Source: Nitrospira sp.
GTDB taxonomy: Bacteria > Nitrospirota > Nitrospiria > Nitrospirales > Nitrospiraceae
DNA: 64,000 bases
Direction: 5' to 3'
Assembly: GCA_035968315.1 (NCBI GenBank)
Contig: JAVYIN010000002.1
Span: 186,001-250,000 of the forward strand
Shown: positions 9,096 to 18,487 of the stretch, piece after piece
How the letters are laid out: each line of letters opens with the position of its first letter
Position numbering within the stretch: the stretch's first letter is position 1
Translations under genes and position numbers: made by a program
The notes under the pieces: model-generated
What the model saw: the letters and a program-made list of their open reading frames with translations, nothing else
The model's database searches: none
What the model was told of the DNA's origin: nothing

Positions 9096-10937
9096 TCATG
9101 ACCCGGAGGCCTCCTCCGGCACAGACGGCGGCATCAACTTCATATAGGTTTCGATCACTTCCTTGGCCAAGGGCGCCGCCGCCGACCCGCCGTGGCCCAT
9201 ATGCTCGGCCAGCACCGCCACCGCAATTTTCGGAGACTCGACCGGAGCGAAGGCGACAAACCAGGCATGGTCTCGAAATTTCTTGGGGATATCTTTCTCC
9301 GCTTTTTTCTCTTTGGCCAGCGCCGTCGTTTGCGCCGTGCCGGTTTTCCCGGCAATCGTCACTATAGAGGACTTGGCCCGTGTCGCAGTGCCCTCCGTCA
9401 CCACAGCGGCCAGCGCCTCCTTCACCAGCCGAAACGTCTCCGGCTTGGCATGCACTTTCCCGCGCGCCACGGCCGGCATCTCTTGCAGATTGCCCGTCAT
9501 GCGATCCATGATGGCCTGCACCAAACGCGGCCGGTAGCTGACCCCGTCGTTGGCCACCGTCCCGATCATGCTGGCCATCTGCAACGGCGTGACCGTCACG
9601 TACCCCTGTCCGATCGCCGCGGAGATCGTTTCGCCCGGCAACCAGGGCTCCTTCTTGGCTTTCATCTTCCAGGCCGTCGAAGGAACAATCCCCACGCGTT
9701 CAGAGGGCAACTCGATCCCGGTTTCATGCCCCAGACCGAACGCCTTGGCATACTCCGCCATCGTATCGATCCCCATCCGCTGTCCGACCGTATAAAAATA
9801 GACGTCGCACGAATGGACCAGGGCTTTATGAAGATCGACCGAGCCATGCCCGGTGGCTTTCCAATCGTGATACACCCGCTTGCCGAACTGATAGCCGCCG
9901 TTGCAAAATACCGAACTGGACGGCGACATCGTATTGGATTCCAGCGCCGCCACCGCCATCGGCACCTTGAAAGTGGATCCGGGCGGATATTGGCCTTGCG
10001 ACGCCCGGTTATTCAATGGACGCCCCTCGTTCTGCACGATTTCGACCCACTGTTTCGGCGTGAGTTCGCGCGAGAGCACATTGGGATCGAACCCTGGACG
10101 GCTCGCCATCGCCAGAATATCCCCGCTAGTCGGATCCAAGGCGACGATCGCGCCGGATTCTTCTCCGAGCAGATCCTCGGCCACCTTCTGTAGGCGGATA
10201 TCGATCGTCAAATAGAGATCGTTGCCGGACTGCGGCTTATCAACCAAGACTGTTCGCTTTTCATGCCCCAAGGCATCGACTTCGACGCTTTTCTGTCCCG
10301 CCTGGCCGCGCACATGGCGATCGAAGGACTTCTCCACTCCATATTGTCCGACGATACTGCCCTGATGCAGATCGGCAAACTCCGGTTTCTCCAACTGTTC
10401 CGGAGAAATTTCGCCCACGTATCCGATGAGATGCGAGGCCGCCATCCCGCCGGGATAGTTGCGCTGTGACTCGACCTGAATCATCACACCCGGAAGATCG
10501 AGCCGATGCGATTCGATCAGCGTCGCGTCGCGCAGCGTGAGCCGGTCCTTAATTTTTCTCGGGAGCATCTTGCTGCCGCGGCCCGCCAGCTTCTTCCGGA
10601 TCATGGCGGAGTCGAGCCCCAGCAGTTCGGAGAGCTTCTGCGTCAACGCATCGCGATCTTTGACATCTTCCAGCGTGACATAGAGGCTGAAGCTCGGCAC
10701 GTTGTTCGCCAGCAACACGCCGTGGCGGTCATAGATTAGCCCGCGCGCCGGCTCCAGGAGCACGGACCTCGTCCGGTTATTCTCGGACAAATCCAGATAG
10801 TAGGGGCCTTCGCGGATCTGCAAGTGCCAGAGCCGCAACGCCAATAGGCTCACGACCAGCAACAGCCCGACCCGCAGCAACATCAGCCGCCGCTGCAGCT
10901 CTCCGAGTTCAGAATCATGCAGGCCTGAGGTTGCCAT
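9096..10937 (-). CDS. mrdA: Penicillin-binding protein 2 (elongation transpeptidase)
   Basis: 613 residues from the ATG at 10937. One transmembrane helix near residues 20-40 (LLLVVSLLALRLWHLQI) anchors a periplasmic dimerisation domain and a transpeptidase domain. The transpeptidase motifs are PGSTFK (SxxK nucleophile), SCD (SxN-type) and KTGTAQ. The protein cross-links peptidoglycan of the side wall with RodA. The start lies 8 bases after the mreD stop. A start 66 bases upstream, overlapping mreD, is possible but would precede the usual N-terminus. Confidence 0.95.
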   Translation of the reverse strand: MATSGLHDSELGELQRRLMLLRVGLLLVVSLLALRLWHLQIREGPYYLDLSENNRTRSVLLEPARGLIYDRHGVLLANNVPSFSLYVTLEDVKDRDALTQKLSELLGLDSAMIRKKLAGRGSKMLPRKIKDRLTLRDATLIESHRLDLPGVMIQVESQRNYPGGMAASHLIGYVGEISPEQLEKPEFADLHQGSIVGQYGVEKSFDRHVRGQAGQKSVEVDALGHEKRTVLVDKPQSGNDLYLTIDIRLQKVAEDLLGEESGAIVALDPTSGDILAMASRPGFDPNVLSRELTPKQWVEIVQNEGRPLNNRASQGQYPPGSTFKVPMAVAALESNTMSPSSSVFCNGGYQFGKRVYHDWKATGHGSVDLHKALVHSCDVYFYTVGQRMGIDTMAEYAKAFGLGHETGIELPSERVGIVPSTAWKMKAKKEPWLPGETISAAIGQGYVTVTPLQMASMIGTVANDGVSYRPRLVQAIMDRMTGNLQEMPAVARGKVHAKPETFRLVKEALAAVVTEGTATRAKSSIVTIAGKTGTAQTTALAKEKKAEKDIPKKFRDHAWFVAFAPVESPKIAVAVLAEHMGHGGSAAAPLAKEVIETYMKLMPPSVPEEASGS

Positions 10938-10945
10938 GATGCGGC

Positions 10946-11446
10946 TTACAATTCCGGCTCCATCGCCATTCGATCCAGCTGGAATCGGGTCCAGATCAGC
11001 CAATAGCCGATGCCCCCGATCACGGCATCAAAGCAGGCTTGCGGCACAATGATCGTTTGGAGCGCCCACCACGCATGTTGCTGTTCGCTCAGCTTGGCCG
11101 CCCACAGCGTCACAAGCCCTCCCACCGTCGAGGCGACGAGCAGCCCGCTTACCAACACCACCGGCGTCACCTGCGCCATATGCCGGCCTGCCAGCCCGGC
11201 GAGAAATCCCGCCCCGCCCTTGACCGCCAGGTTGACCGCCAGATCCCCGGCGGAGAACAAACTCATCGCCCATCCCAGGGCCAGGCCGACGAGCAATCCT
11301 TCCAGCTCTCCGGCCAGCAGGCCGACAAAACACACCGCCACCAACCCGACATCCGGCTTGACATCCCAGACACTCACATACGGCAACAGGGTCGTGTGCA
11401 GGACCACCAGGCTCACAATCAATAGGATGTAGACCACCACCCTCAT
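10946..11446 (-). CDS. mreD: Rod shape-determining protein MreD
   Basis: 166-residue integral membrane protein with about five hydrophobic helices, starting MRVVVYILLIVSLVVLHTT. The ATG at 11446 overlaps the mreC stop in an ATGA arrangement, which fixes the start and suggests translational coupling. MreD joins MreC and the MreB filament to RodA/PBP2. Sequence similarity among MreD proteins is low, so the call rests on hydrophobicity, size and position between mreC and mrdA. Confidence 0.92.
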   Translation of the reverse strand: MRVVVYILLIVSLVVLHTTLLPYVSVWDVKPDVGLVAVCFVGLLAGELEGLLVGLALGWAMSLFSAGDLAVNLAVKGGAGFLAGLAGRHMAQVTPVVLVSGLLVASTVGGLVTLWAAKLSEQQHAWWALQTIIVPQACFDAVIGGIGYWLIWTRFQLDRMAMEPEL

Positions 11447-12324
11447 GGCTTTGCCTTCACCGCAGGAAGACCGGGGCCCAGACTTTCCTCGTCCGCCGCA
11501 TACGACGATTGAAGCACCAATACTTCTTCGACGCGCGTGACATCCACCTCCGGCCGGACCTCCGCCAATTGAAACAACGCGCCCTCTTCCTTGTCGATCC
11601 TGGTAATCGTGCCGATCGCCAGCCCGCGGGGGAACCCTCCAACCAGCCCGGAGGTCACCACATGATCGCCGCTTCGAACATTGGACAGCAACGGAATGTA
11701 CTTGAGCCGCGCCAGCCCTTCCGTCGTCCCTTCGACAATCCCTTCGTCGCGCGTGCGCTGTATCAGCCCCGCGATCGCATTGTTCGGATCGGACACCAGC
11801 AACACGACTGACGTCGCCACAGTCGTTTTTACAACACGCCCCACCACGCCGGCTGACGTGATCACGCCCATATCCGGGCGGATCCCATCCGAAGACCCTT
11901 TGTTCAGAATGATCGTCCGATACCAATTATCCGTATTCCGGCCAATGACCTGGGCCGCCACCATCGCCGGCAGAGCCTGCGCCTTAAACTCCAGGAGCGC
12001 GGTCAACCGCTCCGTCGCCGAGGCCGCTTCACGCAACTGGCTGTTCTGCCCCTGCAGTTGCTCGATCTCTTTCTTGAGCCGCCGGTTTTCATCCTCGACG
12101 CCCTGCAACGCGAAGTAGCGATGCCAGGCCTCGCCGATCCCGCCTTCAATCGACGAGACCATCCGAATAGGCCAGCTCAGGACCCACCCAACCGGCCCGC
12201 CCAGCCCTTGGAACATGGTTTGGAGTTGATGCGGCAGCAGAAAGAAGCCCAGCAAGACAAGCAGAAACACGCCGAGAGCGAGACGCCGCGCGCCGTACGA
12301 TGAACGAAAGTTGGCCATCCGCAT
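11443..12324 (-). CDS. mreC: Rod shape-determining protein MreC
   Basis: 293 residues: a short cytoplasmic N-terminus, one membrane helix (LALGVFLLVLLGFFLLP), a coiled coil (about residues 68-105, rich in ENRRLKKEIEQLQGQNSQL) and a periplasmic beta-barrel core with VIGRNTDNWYRTIILNKGS and GVVGRV motifs of the family. It scaffolds the elongasome and activates PBP2/RodA. An ATG two codons later is an alternative start. It lies between mreB and mreD. Confidence 0.95.
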   Translation of the reverse strand: MRMANFRSSYGARRLALGVFLLVLLGFFLLPHQLQTMFQGLGGPVGWVLSWPIRMVSSIEGGIGEAWHRYFALQGVEDENRRLKKEIEQLQGQNSQLREAASATERLTALLEFKAQALPAMVAAQVIGRNTDNWYRTIILNKGSSDGIRPDMGVITSAGVVGRVVKTTVATSVVLLVSDPNNAIAGLIQRTRDEGIVEGTTEGLARLKYIPLLSNVRSGDHVVTSGLVGGFPRGLAIGTITRIDKEEGALFQLAEVRPEVDVTRVEEVLVLQSSYAADEESLGPGLPAVKAKP

Positions 12325-12338
12325 AGAGGGATGGAACC

Positions 12339-13427
<1,089 letters not shown>

Positions 13428-13448
13428 CTAATCGCTCGCCATCTATGC

Positions 13449-13907
13449 TTAATCCGGCACAGCTAACTGACCGGCATCCAACACCTGAGTCCTGGCCACT
13501 TCATCACCCAACCGCCGGCCCTGCTCATTTCCGATAATCAACAACCCCTCGAAGGCAAGAATGGCCGCGGAGCCAATCCACCCAATGTAGGGCACCGCAA
13601 ACAACACCTGCGCGATGCCACAAGGGAGATTCCGGATAATGGACTCCCGAAACCCCGCAGATTCCCTGGAGTCAAGCCGCATCGTTTGCAGGCCAACCAG
13701 CCGTTTCCCGATGCTTCTTCCCCCCGCAAACCCATCGGCAATCAAAATGTAGGCCAACCCGGAAAGGAACCCGACCGGTGGGGCGATTTCGTCCGCCGCC
13801 ACCACGATAAACAGATCAATGAGCTTTGCAATGAACCGGTTGAGTACATGCGCCTTGGGATAGACGGCCTGTTCCATACGCTTCGCCCCTACCCCGATCA
13901 CAGTCAC
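13449..13907 (-). CDS. RDD family membrane protein
   Basis: 152 residues. Starts with an RDD-like segment (HVLNRFIAKLIDLFIVVAADE, with the Arg and Asp that name the family) followed by three hydrophobic helices and GRSIGKRLVGLQTMRL, also typical. Function of RDD proteins is mostly unknown; some have been linked to ion transport. A second ATG ten codons in (MEQAVYPKAH) is an alternative start. It lies 60 bases upstream of mreB in the same direction and may be co-transcribed with the shape genes. Confidence 0.8.
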   Translation of the reverse strand: MTVIGVGAKRMEQAVYPKAHVLNRFIAKLIDLFIVVAADEIAPPVGFLSGLAYILIADGFAGGRSIGKRLVGLQTMRLDSRESAGFRESIIRNLPCGIAQVLFAVPYIGWIGSAAILAFEGLLIIGNEQGRRLGDEVARTQVLDAGQLAVPD

Positions 13908-14175
13908 TCCTTCTAATTAGTGGCAAAGTATAACAAAGTCAAACAACATGCACAAACAAACCTCATTTTCCTTTACATCTCCCCAAACCGCCCGGCACAG
14001 CCGGACGTAGGCCTCCCCTCTCGGCAGAGTATCACAGAATCAGCCCAACCCCCTCATGGATCTGCTCACCTCTCCATTTTCCCACCCCTTCATAGGCTGG
14101 ACCCTGCCTGATCTTGCCTTCAGTCCCCGCGCCAAGTACAATCCCCGCACAAATTCAGCCGATGAGAGGACACGA
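13908..14175. promoter_or_regulatory. Divergent intergenic region with a promoter for the SurA-N gene
   Basis: 268 bases between two divergent genes. Rightward, TTGCCT (14114-14119) and TACAAT (14137-14142) are 17 bases apart, giving a start near 14149, about 27 bases before the ATG. Leftward, a TATACT box lies about 40 bases before the RDD gene with a weak TTG-type box 17 bases further. No gene is seen inside. Confidence 0.5.
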
Positions 14176-14874
14176 ATGATCAAGTTAATGCGTGACGCGT
14201 CGCACAATTACCCCTGGGTCCTGAAGTCGATCATGGGAATCCTTGCCATTGCCTTTGTGATCACGATGGGCTGGTGGGGATTCGGGGAGCAAGCCGGCAA
14301 TGACGTCGCCACTGTCGGGGATCTCGTCGTCACCCGCGAAGAGTTTCGGCGCGCCTATGAAAACATGTACCGGTTCTACAAGGACAAGGTTCCGGGAGAG
14401 TTCAAGGACGAAACCATCAAGCAATTCGTGATCGAACAGCTGGTCGATAACCGCCTCTGGCTGATCGCCGCGAAAGACTTGGGCGTCACCGTTTCAGACG
14501 GAGATCTCCGCGAGATGATCGTCCAGACCCCCGAATTCCAGAAAAATGGCGCGTTTGATCCGGAGACGTATCAACGGCTCCTGGCCGCGAATCATCTCAC
14601 CCCCGCCGTCTTTGAAGCGGCGCAGGCCAAAGAAATTCTGGGGAACAAAGCCCGCATGTTCGTTAGGGACGCCGTGGCCCTCACGCCATCGGAAATTGCG
14701 GAAGGGCAGACGCTCATGACGCGGCAACCGGATGCCGACCCCGCCAAAGCCACCGCCGCCAAGGACCGCGTGTTGCAAGACATGCTATTCCAAAAACAGC
14801 AGCGCGCGCTCATGGCCTATCAAGAATCGCTGAAGGTGAAAGTGCCGGTCAAAATCCACCGCGAGCTGCTCTAG
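14176..14874 (+). CDS. Membrane-anchored SurA N-terminal domain protein (PpiD-like, no PPIase domain)
   Basis: 232 residues from the ATG at 14176, with GAGAGG 6 bases upstream. A single transmembrane helix near residues 15-35 (LKSIMGILAIAFVITMGWWG) is followed by a SurA_N-type chaperone domain (VATVGDLVVTREEFRRAYE, FVIEQLVDNRLWLIAA, FQKNGAFDPETYQRLLA). Full-length SurA and PpiD carry parvulin isomerase domains after this. Here the protein ends soon after the chaperone part, so a periplasmic holdase role is inferred rather than proline isomerisation. It is alone on this strand between two leftward operons. Confidence 0.8.
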   Translation: MIKLMRDASHNYPWVLKSIMGILAIAFVITMGWWGFGEQAGNDVATVGDLVVTREEFRRAYENMYRFYKDKVPGEFKDETIKQFVIEQLVDNRLWLIAAKDLGVTVSDGDLREMIVQTPEFQKNGAFDPETYQRLLAANHLTPAVFEAAQAKEILGNKARMFVRDAVALTPSEIAEGQTLMTRQPDADPAKATAAKDRVLQDMLFQKQQRALMAYQESLKVKVPVKIHRELL

Positions 14875-14877
14875 GTC

Positions 14878-14965
14878 AGGCTAGCGGCAAGGGGCGAGAG
14901 GCACGGGGAGAACCCGATCCTCGATTTTCGCCCATTGCCTCTTGCCACTGGCCTCGCGCCTCGCA
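14878..14965. repeat. Dispersed intergenic hairpin repeat, copy A
   Basis: Between the convergent SurA-N and queA genes. The left arm has gcaaggggcgagaggcacg and the right arm carries gcctcttgcc and gcctcgcgcctcgc, roughly inverted relative to the left. The unit gcgagaggc recurs in the gaps at about 57403-57478 and 59200-59276. It may act as a bidirectional terminator here. Confidence 0.55.
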
Positions 14966-14969
14966 TGAC

Positions 14970-15989
14970 TCACACGATCAGCATCGCATCGCCATAGCTG
15001 TAAAACCGATAGCGTTCTTTGACCGCCTCGGCATAGGCTCCGCGCACGGCCTCCACACCGGCCAATGCCGACACGAGCATCAACAGCGTCGTCCGCGGAA
15101 GATGGAAATTCGTCATGAGCGCATCGACCACCTTGAACTGAAAACCAGGGGCGATAAAGAGCCGGCTGTCGCCGGTAGCCGGACGAAGCACCTCCTGGTG
15201 CAACGCGGCGGACTCCAACGCCCGCACAGCCGTAGTGCCGACTGCTACCACCCGCCGTCCCGCACGTTTGGTCTCAAGAATCGCCTGAACCGCCTGCGCG
15301 CCCACATCAAACCATTCCTCCCCCATCTGATGCTCCTCGATCCGCTCCACGACCACCGGCTGAAAGGTCCCCGGCCCCACGTGCAGCGTGACGGCCGTGG
15401 TCAAGATCCCGCGCGCGCGCAATTGGGCGAATAGCTCAGGGGTAAAATGGAGCCCTGCGGTCGGAGCGGCGATCGCGCCTTCCCGGCCCGCAAAACACGT
15501 CTGATACCAGACCTGATCTTCCGGCTGCACCGCCCGCTTGATATAGGGAGGGAGCGGCATCTGCCCATGAGCCCGAAGCAACTCCACGACCGGCACGGTA
15601 CTCTCGACCTTCAGCCTGGTCCCTCTTGCATCGCGCTGCACCACCGTGGCGCGCGCATCGGAGCCGAACTCAATCTGTTGCCCCACGTGGAAGCGTCCCT
15701 TGATCAGCACCTCCCACAGGGCCTCTCCAAGGTCTCTGACGAACAGCACCTCGACCACGGTGCCCGTCGGCTGTTTTCGCCCGGAAAGACGGGCGGCCAT
15801 CACTCTGGTGTCATTCACCACAAGCAGATCGCCGGGCTCCAGCAACGACGGGAGGTCCGCCACCTGCCGATGGGCCATGCCATGCGATGCCCGGTCAAGA
15901 CAGAGCAGCCGCGCCTCATGCCGCGGAAGAATCGGCTCGGACGCAATCAAGGACGCATCGAATGGAAAATCGAATTCGGAGAGATTCAT
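14970..15989 (-). CDS. queA: S-adenosylmethionine:tRNA ribosyltransferase-isomerase
   Basis: 339 residues. QueA moves the ribosyl part of SAM onto 7-aminomethyl-7-deazaguanine in tRNA to make epoxyqueuosine at the wobble base of GUN-decoding tRNAs. Family motifs seen: LVVNDTRVMAARLSG near the N-terminus, APTAGLHFT, LHVGPGTFQPV and the C-terminal TNFHLPRTTLLMLVSAL. The ATG immediately follows the spoIID stop (TAG ATG), indicating coupled translation. No other queuosine gene is in the window. Confidence 0.97.
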   Translation of the reverse strand: MNLSEFDFPFDASLIASEPILPRHEARLLCLDRASHGMAHRQVADLPSLLEPGDLLVVNDTRVMAARLSGRKQPTGTVVEVLFVRDLGEALWEVLIKGRFHVGQQIEFGSDARATVVQRDARGTRLKVESTVPVVELLRAHGQMPLPPYIKRAVQPEDQVWYQTCFAGREGAIAAPTAGLHFTPELFAQLRARGILTTAVTLHVGPGTFQPVVVERIEEHQMGEEWFDVGAQAVQAILETKRAGRRVVAVGTTAVRALESAALHQEVLRPATGDSRLFIAPGFQFKVVDALMTNFHLPRTTLLMLVSALAGVEAVRGAYAEAVKERYRFYSYGDAMLIV

Positions 15990-17219
15990 CTATGAAGAGG
16001 GCGCCGGAGGCATTTTAGTCAACGCCACATTCTGCAATTCCGTTCCCGGATAGTAATAGCGAAGGATCGTCGAATAGGAATAGCCCAGCTCCGCCAGCTC
16101 TTTCGCGCCCCACTGGCACAACCCGACCGCATGCCCGGCGCCGTATCCGAGCAGCACCACATCCTGTCCCATCGACTCAATCGTGAATTGCGTGCTGGGG
16201 ACGACCGTATACCCCACCGCCTTGCGCAGATCCTCCCCGCGCACGATCAACTCGCCGTTGGAATGCAGAATGCGCAGCTTCGCGACACGCCCGGCTCGGC
16301 TGAAACTCACCGGCGTCATCGTCGCAATCGTGCCGAGCGAAAATCCCTGGCTTCTGAGATTCCGCTCCAGTGTCGAGAGCTTGAACGACGCCTTCCACTG
16401 ATAGTAGGGAGACTCGACATCGAACGGGCATTCGACCCCTTTGAGATACGGCAGATCCTTCGACCACACAATCATGGCATCTTCGGTAATGCCGGCCGCC
16501 GTCGAGGAAAAGGCCGCATAGATCGGCGCGCCCTCGTGGGTGACCACCAATCCCCGCGTGGACTCCACCGCCTCCTGCACCCGGGCATCCACGCCCTGCC
16601 GGCCGCGATAGACTTGGTCCTGAATGCTGGCGGCCACATCGTAGTCGCGCGAGGCGCTCAACATGTGCTGGTACACCACATACGTTCTGGCCGCGATGGC
16701 CTGCACCTTGAGCATTTCAGGATGCCAGGCTGAATTGACCTCCGCCGGCACCACGCCCTTCACATATTCTTCCAGATCCACCTGGTTGATCACCAACACG
16801 CCTTTCCCCCGCCGGACGAGATGCACCAGTCCGCTCACGTGCAGCGCGGCTTTCTCATCCGTTGACTGGACGGAGGGGCCATTCGCCCCGCCATTGGAGC
16901 GAGGGATCCACAGCTTGAGGTCGTGATCGCCGGCTCGAAGCGTGACGCGCTCTCCGGCAACCCGGGTCCCGTTGATCAGGAACGTAGCCCCCCGTACCTC
17001 GATATGCAGCGCCGACTTGAACGGATGCGCCCGGTCCTGCGCATCCGTGACCCACAGGACCGTCTCAGCCCGGGCCTCCAAACGGTGGACATCAGAGGCC
17101 AACAAGACGCGAATCGACTCCGCGGCCTCGGCGGCTGGCATCGTCCCGAAGAAGCAGAGCCCGGACAATCCTCCGGCCAGAATGGCGCGTTGCAGACAGC
17201 CTAGCGTCGAAATAGCCAT
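15990..17219 (-). CDS. SpoIID/LytB domain protein, secreted
   Basis: 409 residues with a signal peptide (ILAGGLSGLCFFGTMPAAEA, likely cut near AEA-A). The SpoIID/LytB domain shows VDLEEYVKGVVPAEVNSAWH, LKVQAIAARTYVVYQ, AAFSSTAAGITEDA and the C-terminal GYGAGHAVGLCQWGAKELA. SpoIID is a lytic transglycosylase in sporulating Firmicutes. In a non-sporulating Gram-negative-type cell a cell-wall remodelling role is inferred. The start overlaps the end of the DUF2905 gene by 19 bases. Confidence 0.9.
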   Translation of the reverse strand: MAISTLGCLQRAILAGGLSGLCFFGTMPAAEAAESIRVLLASDVHRLEARAETVLWVTDAQDRAHPFKSALHIEVRGATFLINGTRVAGERVTLRAGDHDLKLWIPRSNGGANGPSVQSTDEKAALHVSGLVHLVRRGKGVLVINQVDLEEYVKGVVPAEVNSAWHPEMLKVQAIAARTYVVYQHMLSASRDYDVAASIQDQVYRGRQGVDARVQEAVESTRGLVVTHEGAPIYAAFSSTAAGITEDAMIVWSKDLPYLKGVECPFDVESPYYQWKASFKLSTLERNLRSQGFSLGTIATMTPVSFSRAGRVAKLRILHSNGELIVRGEDLRKAVGYTVVPSTQFTIESMGQDVVLLGYGAGHAVGLCQWGAKELAELGYSYSTILRYYYPGTELQNVALTKMPPAPSS

Positions 17220-17455
17220 GATACGAGATAGAATACCAGACTCAGGACCACACTGAGCACCAGACTGGTTCCGAGAGGAAAATAGAAGGAAAAATGATCG
17301 CGTTTGATGGAGATATCACCGGGCAGCCTGCCGATCCACCCGAACCACGAGCCCACCCCGGACAGCCGCTCACCGAGCACCAGAATGAGGCCCACCAGCA
17401 CCACACCCGCCCCTGCGGCGATCAAGAGCTTGCCGAGGCTGCTCCAGTCTTCCAT
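17201..17455 (-). CDS. DUF2905 small membrane protein
   Basis: 84 residues from the ATG at 17455, whose TGATG overlap with the asd stop fixes the start. Two hydrophobic segments flank a conserved GWIGRLPGDISIKRDHFSFYFPLG loop (shown in part: LPGDISIKR, FYFPL), the mark of DUF2905. Function is unknown. Tight packing between asd and spoIID implies co-transcription. Confidence 0.85.
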   Translation of the reverse strand: MEDWSSLGKLLIAAGAGVVLVGLILVLGERLSGVGSWFGWIGRLPGDISIKRDHFSFYFPLGTSLVLSVVLSLVFYLVSWLFRR

Positions 17456-18477
17456 CAGCCCTGTACCAAACACTCCGCAATTTGAATCGCATTGAGGGCG
17501 GCGCCCTTGCGAAGATTGTCCGACACGACCCAGAGATTCAAGCCGTTGGGAATCGACTCGTCCTCGCGAATGCGGCCGACGTAGACCTCGTCCTTGCCCG
17601 TCGCATCCAACGGCATCGGGTAGAGCTTTTTCAATGGATCATCGTAGACAATGACACCCGGCATGGCGGCCAGCGCCGCCCGTGCGTCATTCGCCGTCAA
17701 TGGCTTCTCCAGCTCGACATTGATCGCCTCGGAATGGCAGCGCAAGACCGGCACGCGCACCGTCGTCGAGGTCACGCGCATTTTCGGCGCGTCGAGAATC
17801 TTTCTCGTCTCCCGGACGATCTTCACCTCTTCGGAACAATCGCCGGCCTCGGAAAACGATCCGATGTGCGGCAGGAGATTGAAGGCAATCTGATACGGAT
17901 ACACTTCCGCTTTGACATCGCGAAACGCCATCAAGGCTCTGGTTTGTTCCAGCAATTCATCCATCGCCGCGGCTCCGGTGCCGGACACGGACTGAAACGT
18001 GGTCACGACCACGCGCTTCACCCCCACGGCATCGTGCAGCGGCTTGAGCGCCATCACCAGAGGCGTCGTTGTGCAATTGGGAATCGAGACAATCCCTCGC
18101 GGAAGCGAACGCAACGCAGCGGCATTCACTTCCGGGACGACCAACGGCACCTCGGCATCCATCCGGAATACCGCGCTATCGTCGATCACCACCACTCCGG
18201 CAGCCCCTAACCGCGGTCCGTATTCCTTGCTGATCGCATCCGTCGCGGAGATCAGCGCAAAATCAACCCCGGCAAAGGACGACGACGGCAACAATTCCTC
18301 GACTGTCCATTCCTTCCCCTGGCACATCATGACTTCCCCTGCCGATCGCTTCGACGCAAACAGGCGCAGCGCCGCCAGCGGGAATTTCCGTTCTTCCAAA
18401 ATCTCGAGCGTTTCTTTTCCAACCGCGCCGGTCGCACCGAGAATGGCCACCGTGTATGCCGACTTTTTCTTGAGCAT
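17455..18477 (-). CDS. asd: Aspartate-semialdehyde dehydrogenase
   Basis: 340 residues from the ATG at 18477, with AGGAAGAGG just upstream. It reduces aspartyl phosphate with NADPH to aspartate semialdehyde, the branch point to lysine/diaminopimelate, threonine, methionine and isoleucine. The NADP-binding loop is VAILGATGAVGKETLEIL, and the catalytic Cys is in SIPNCTTTPLVMAL. An apparent extension of 31 codons upstream has no ribosome site and runs to the NHL gene end. It fits the isoleucine/diaminopimelate theme of the run. Confidence 0.97.
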   Translation of the reverse strand: MLKKKSAYTVAILGATGAVGKETLEILEERKFPLAALRLFASKRSAGEVMMCQGKEWTVEELLPSSSFAGVDFALISATDAISKEYGPRLGAAGVVVIDDSAVFRMDAEVPLVVPEVNAAALRSLPRGIVSIPNCTTTPLVMALKPLHDAVGVKRVVVTTFQSVSGTGAAAMDELLEQTRALMAFRDVKAEVYPYQIAFNLLPHIGSFSEAGDCSEEVKIVRETRKILDAPKMRVTSTTVRVPVLRCHSEAINVELEKPLTANDARAALAAMPGVIVYDDPLKKLYPMPLDATGKDEVYVGRIREDESIPNGLNLWVVSDNLRKGAALNAIQIAECLVQG

Positions 18478-18487
18478 GCGCCTCTTC

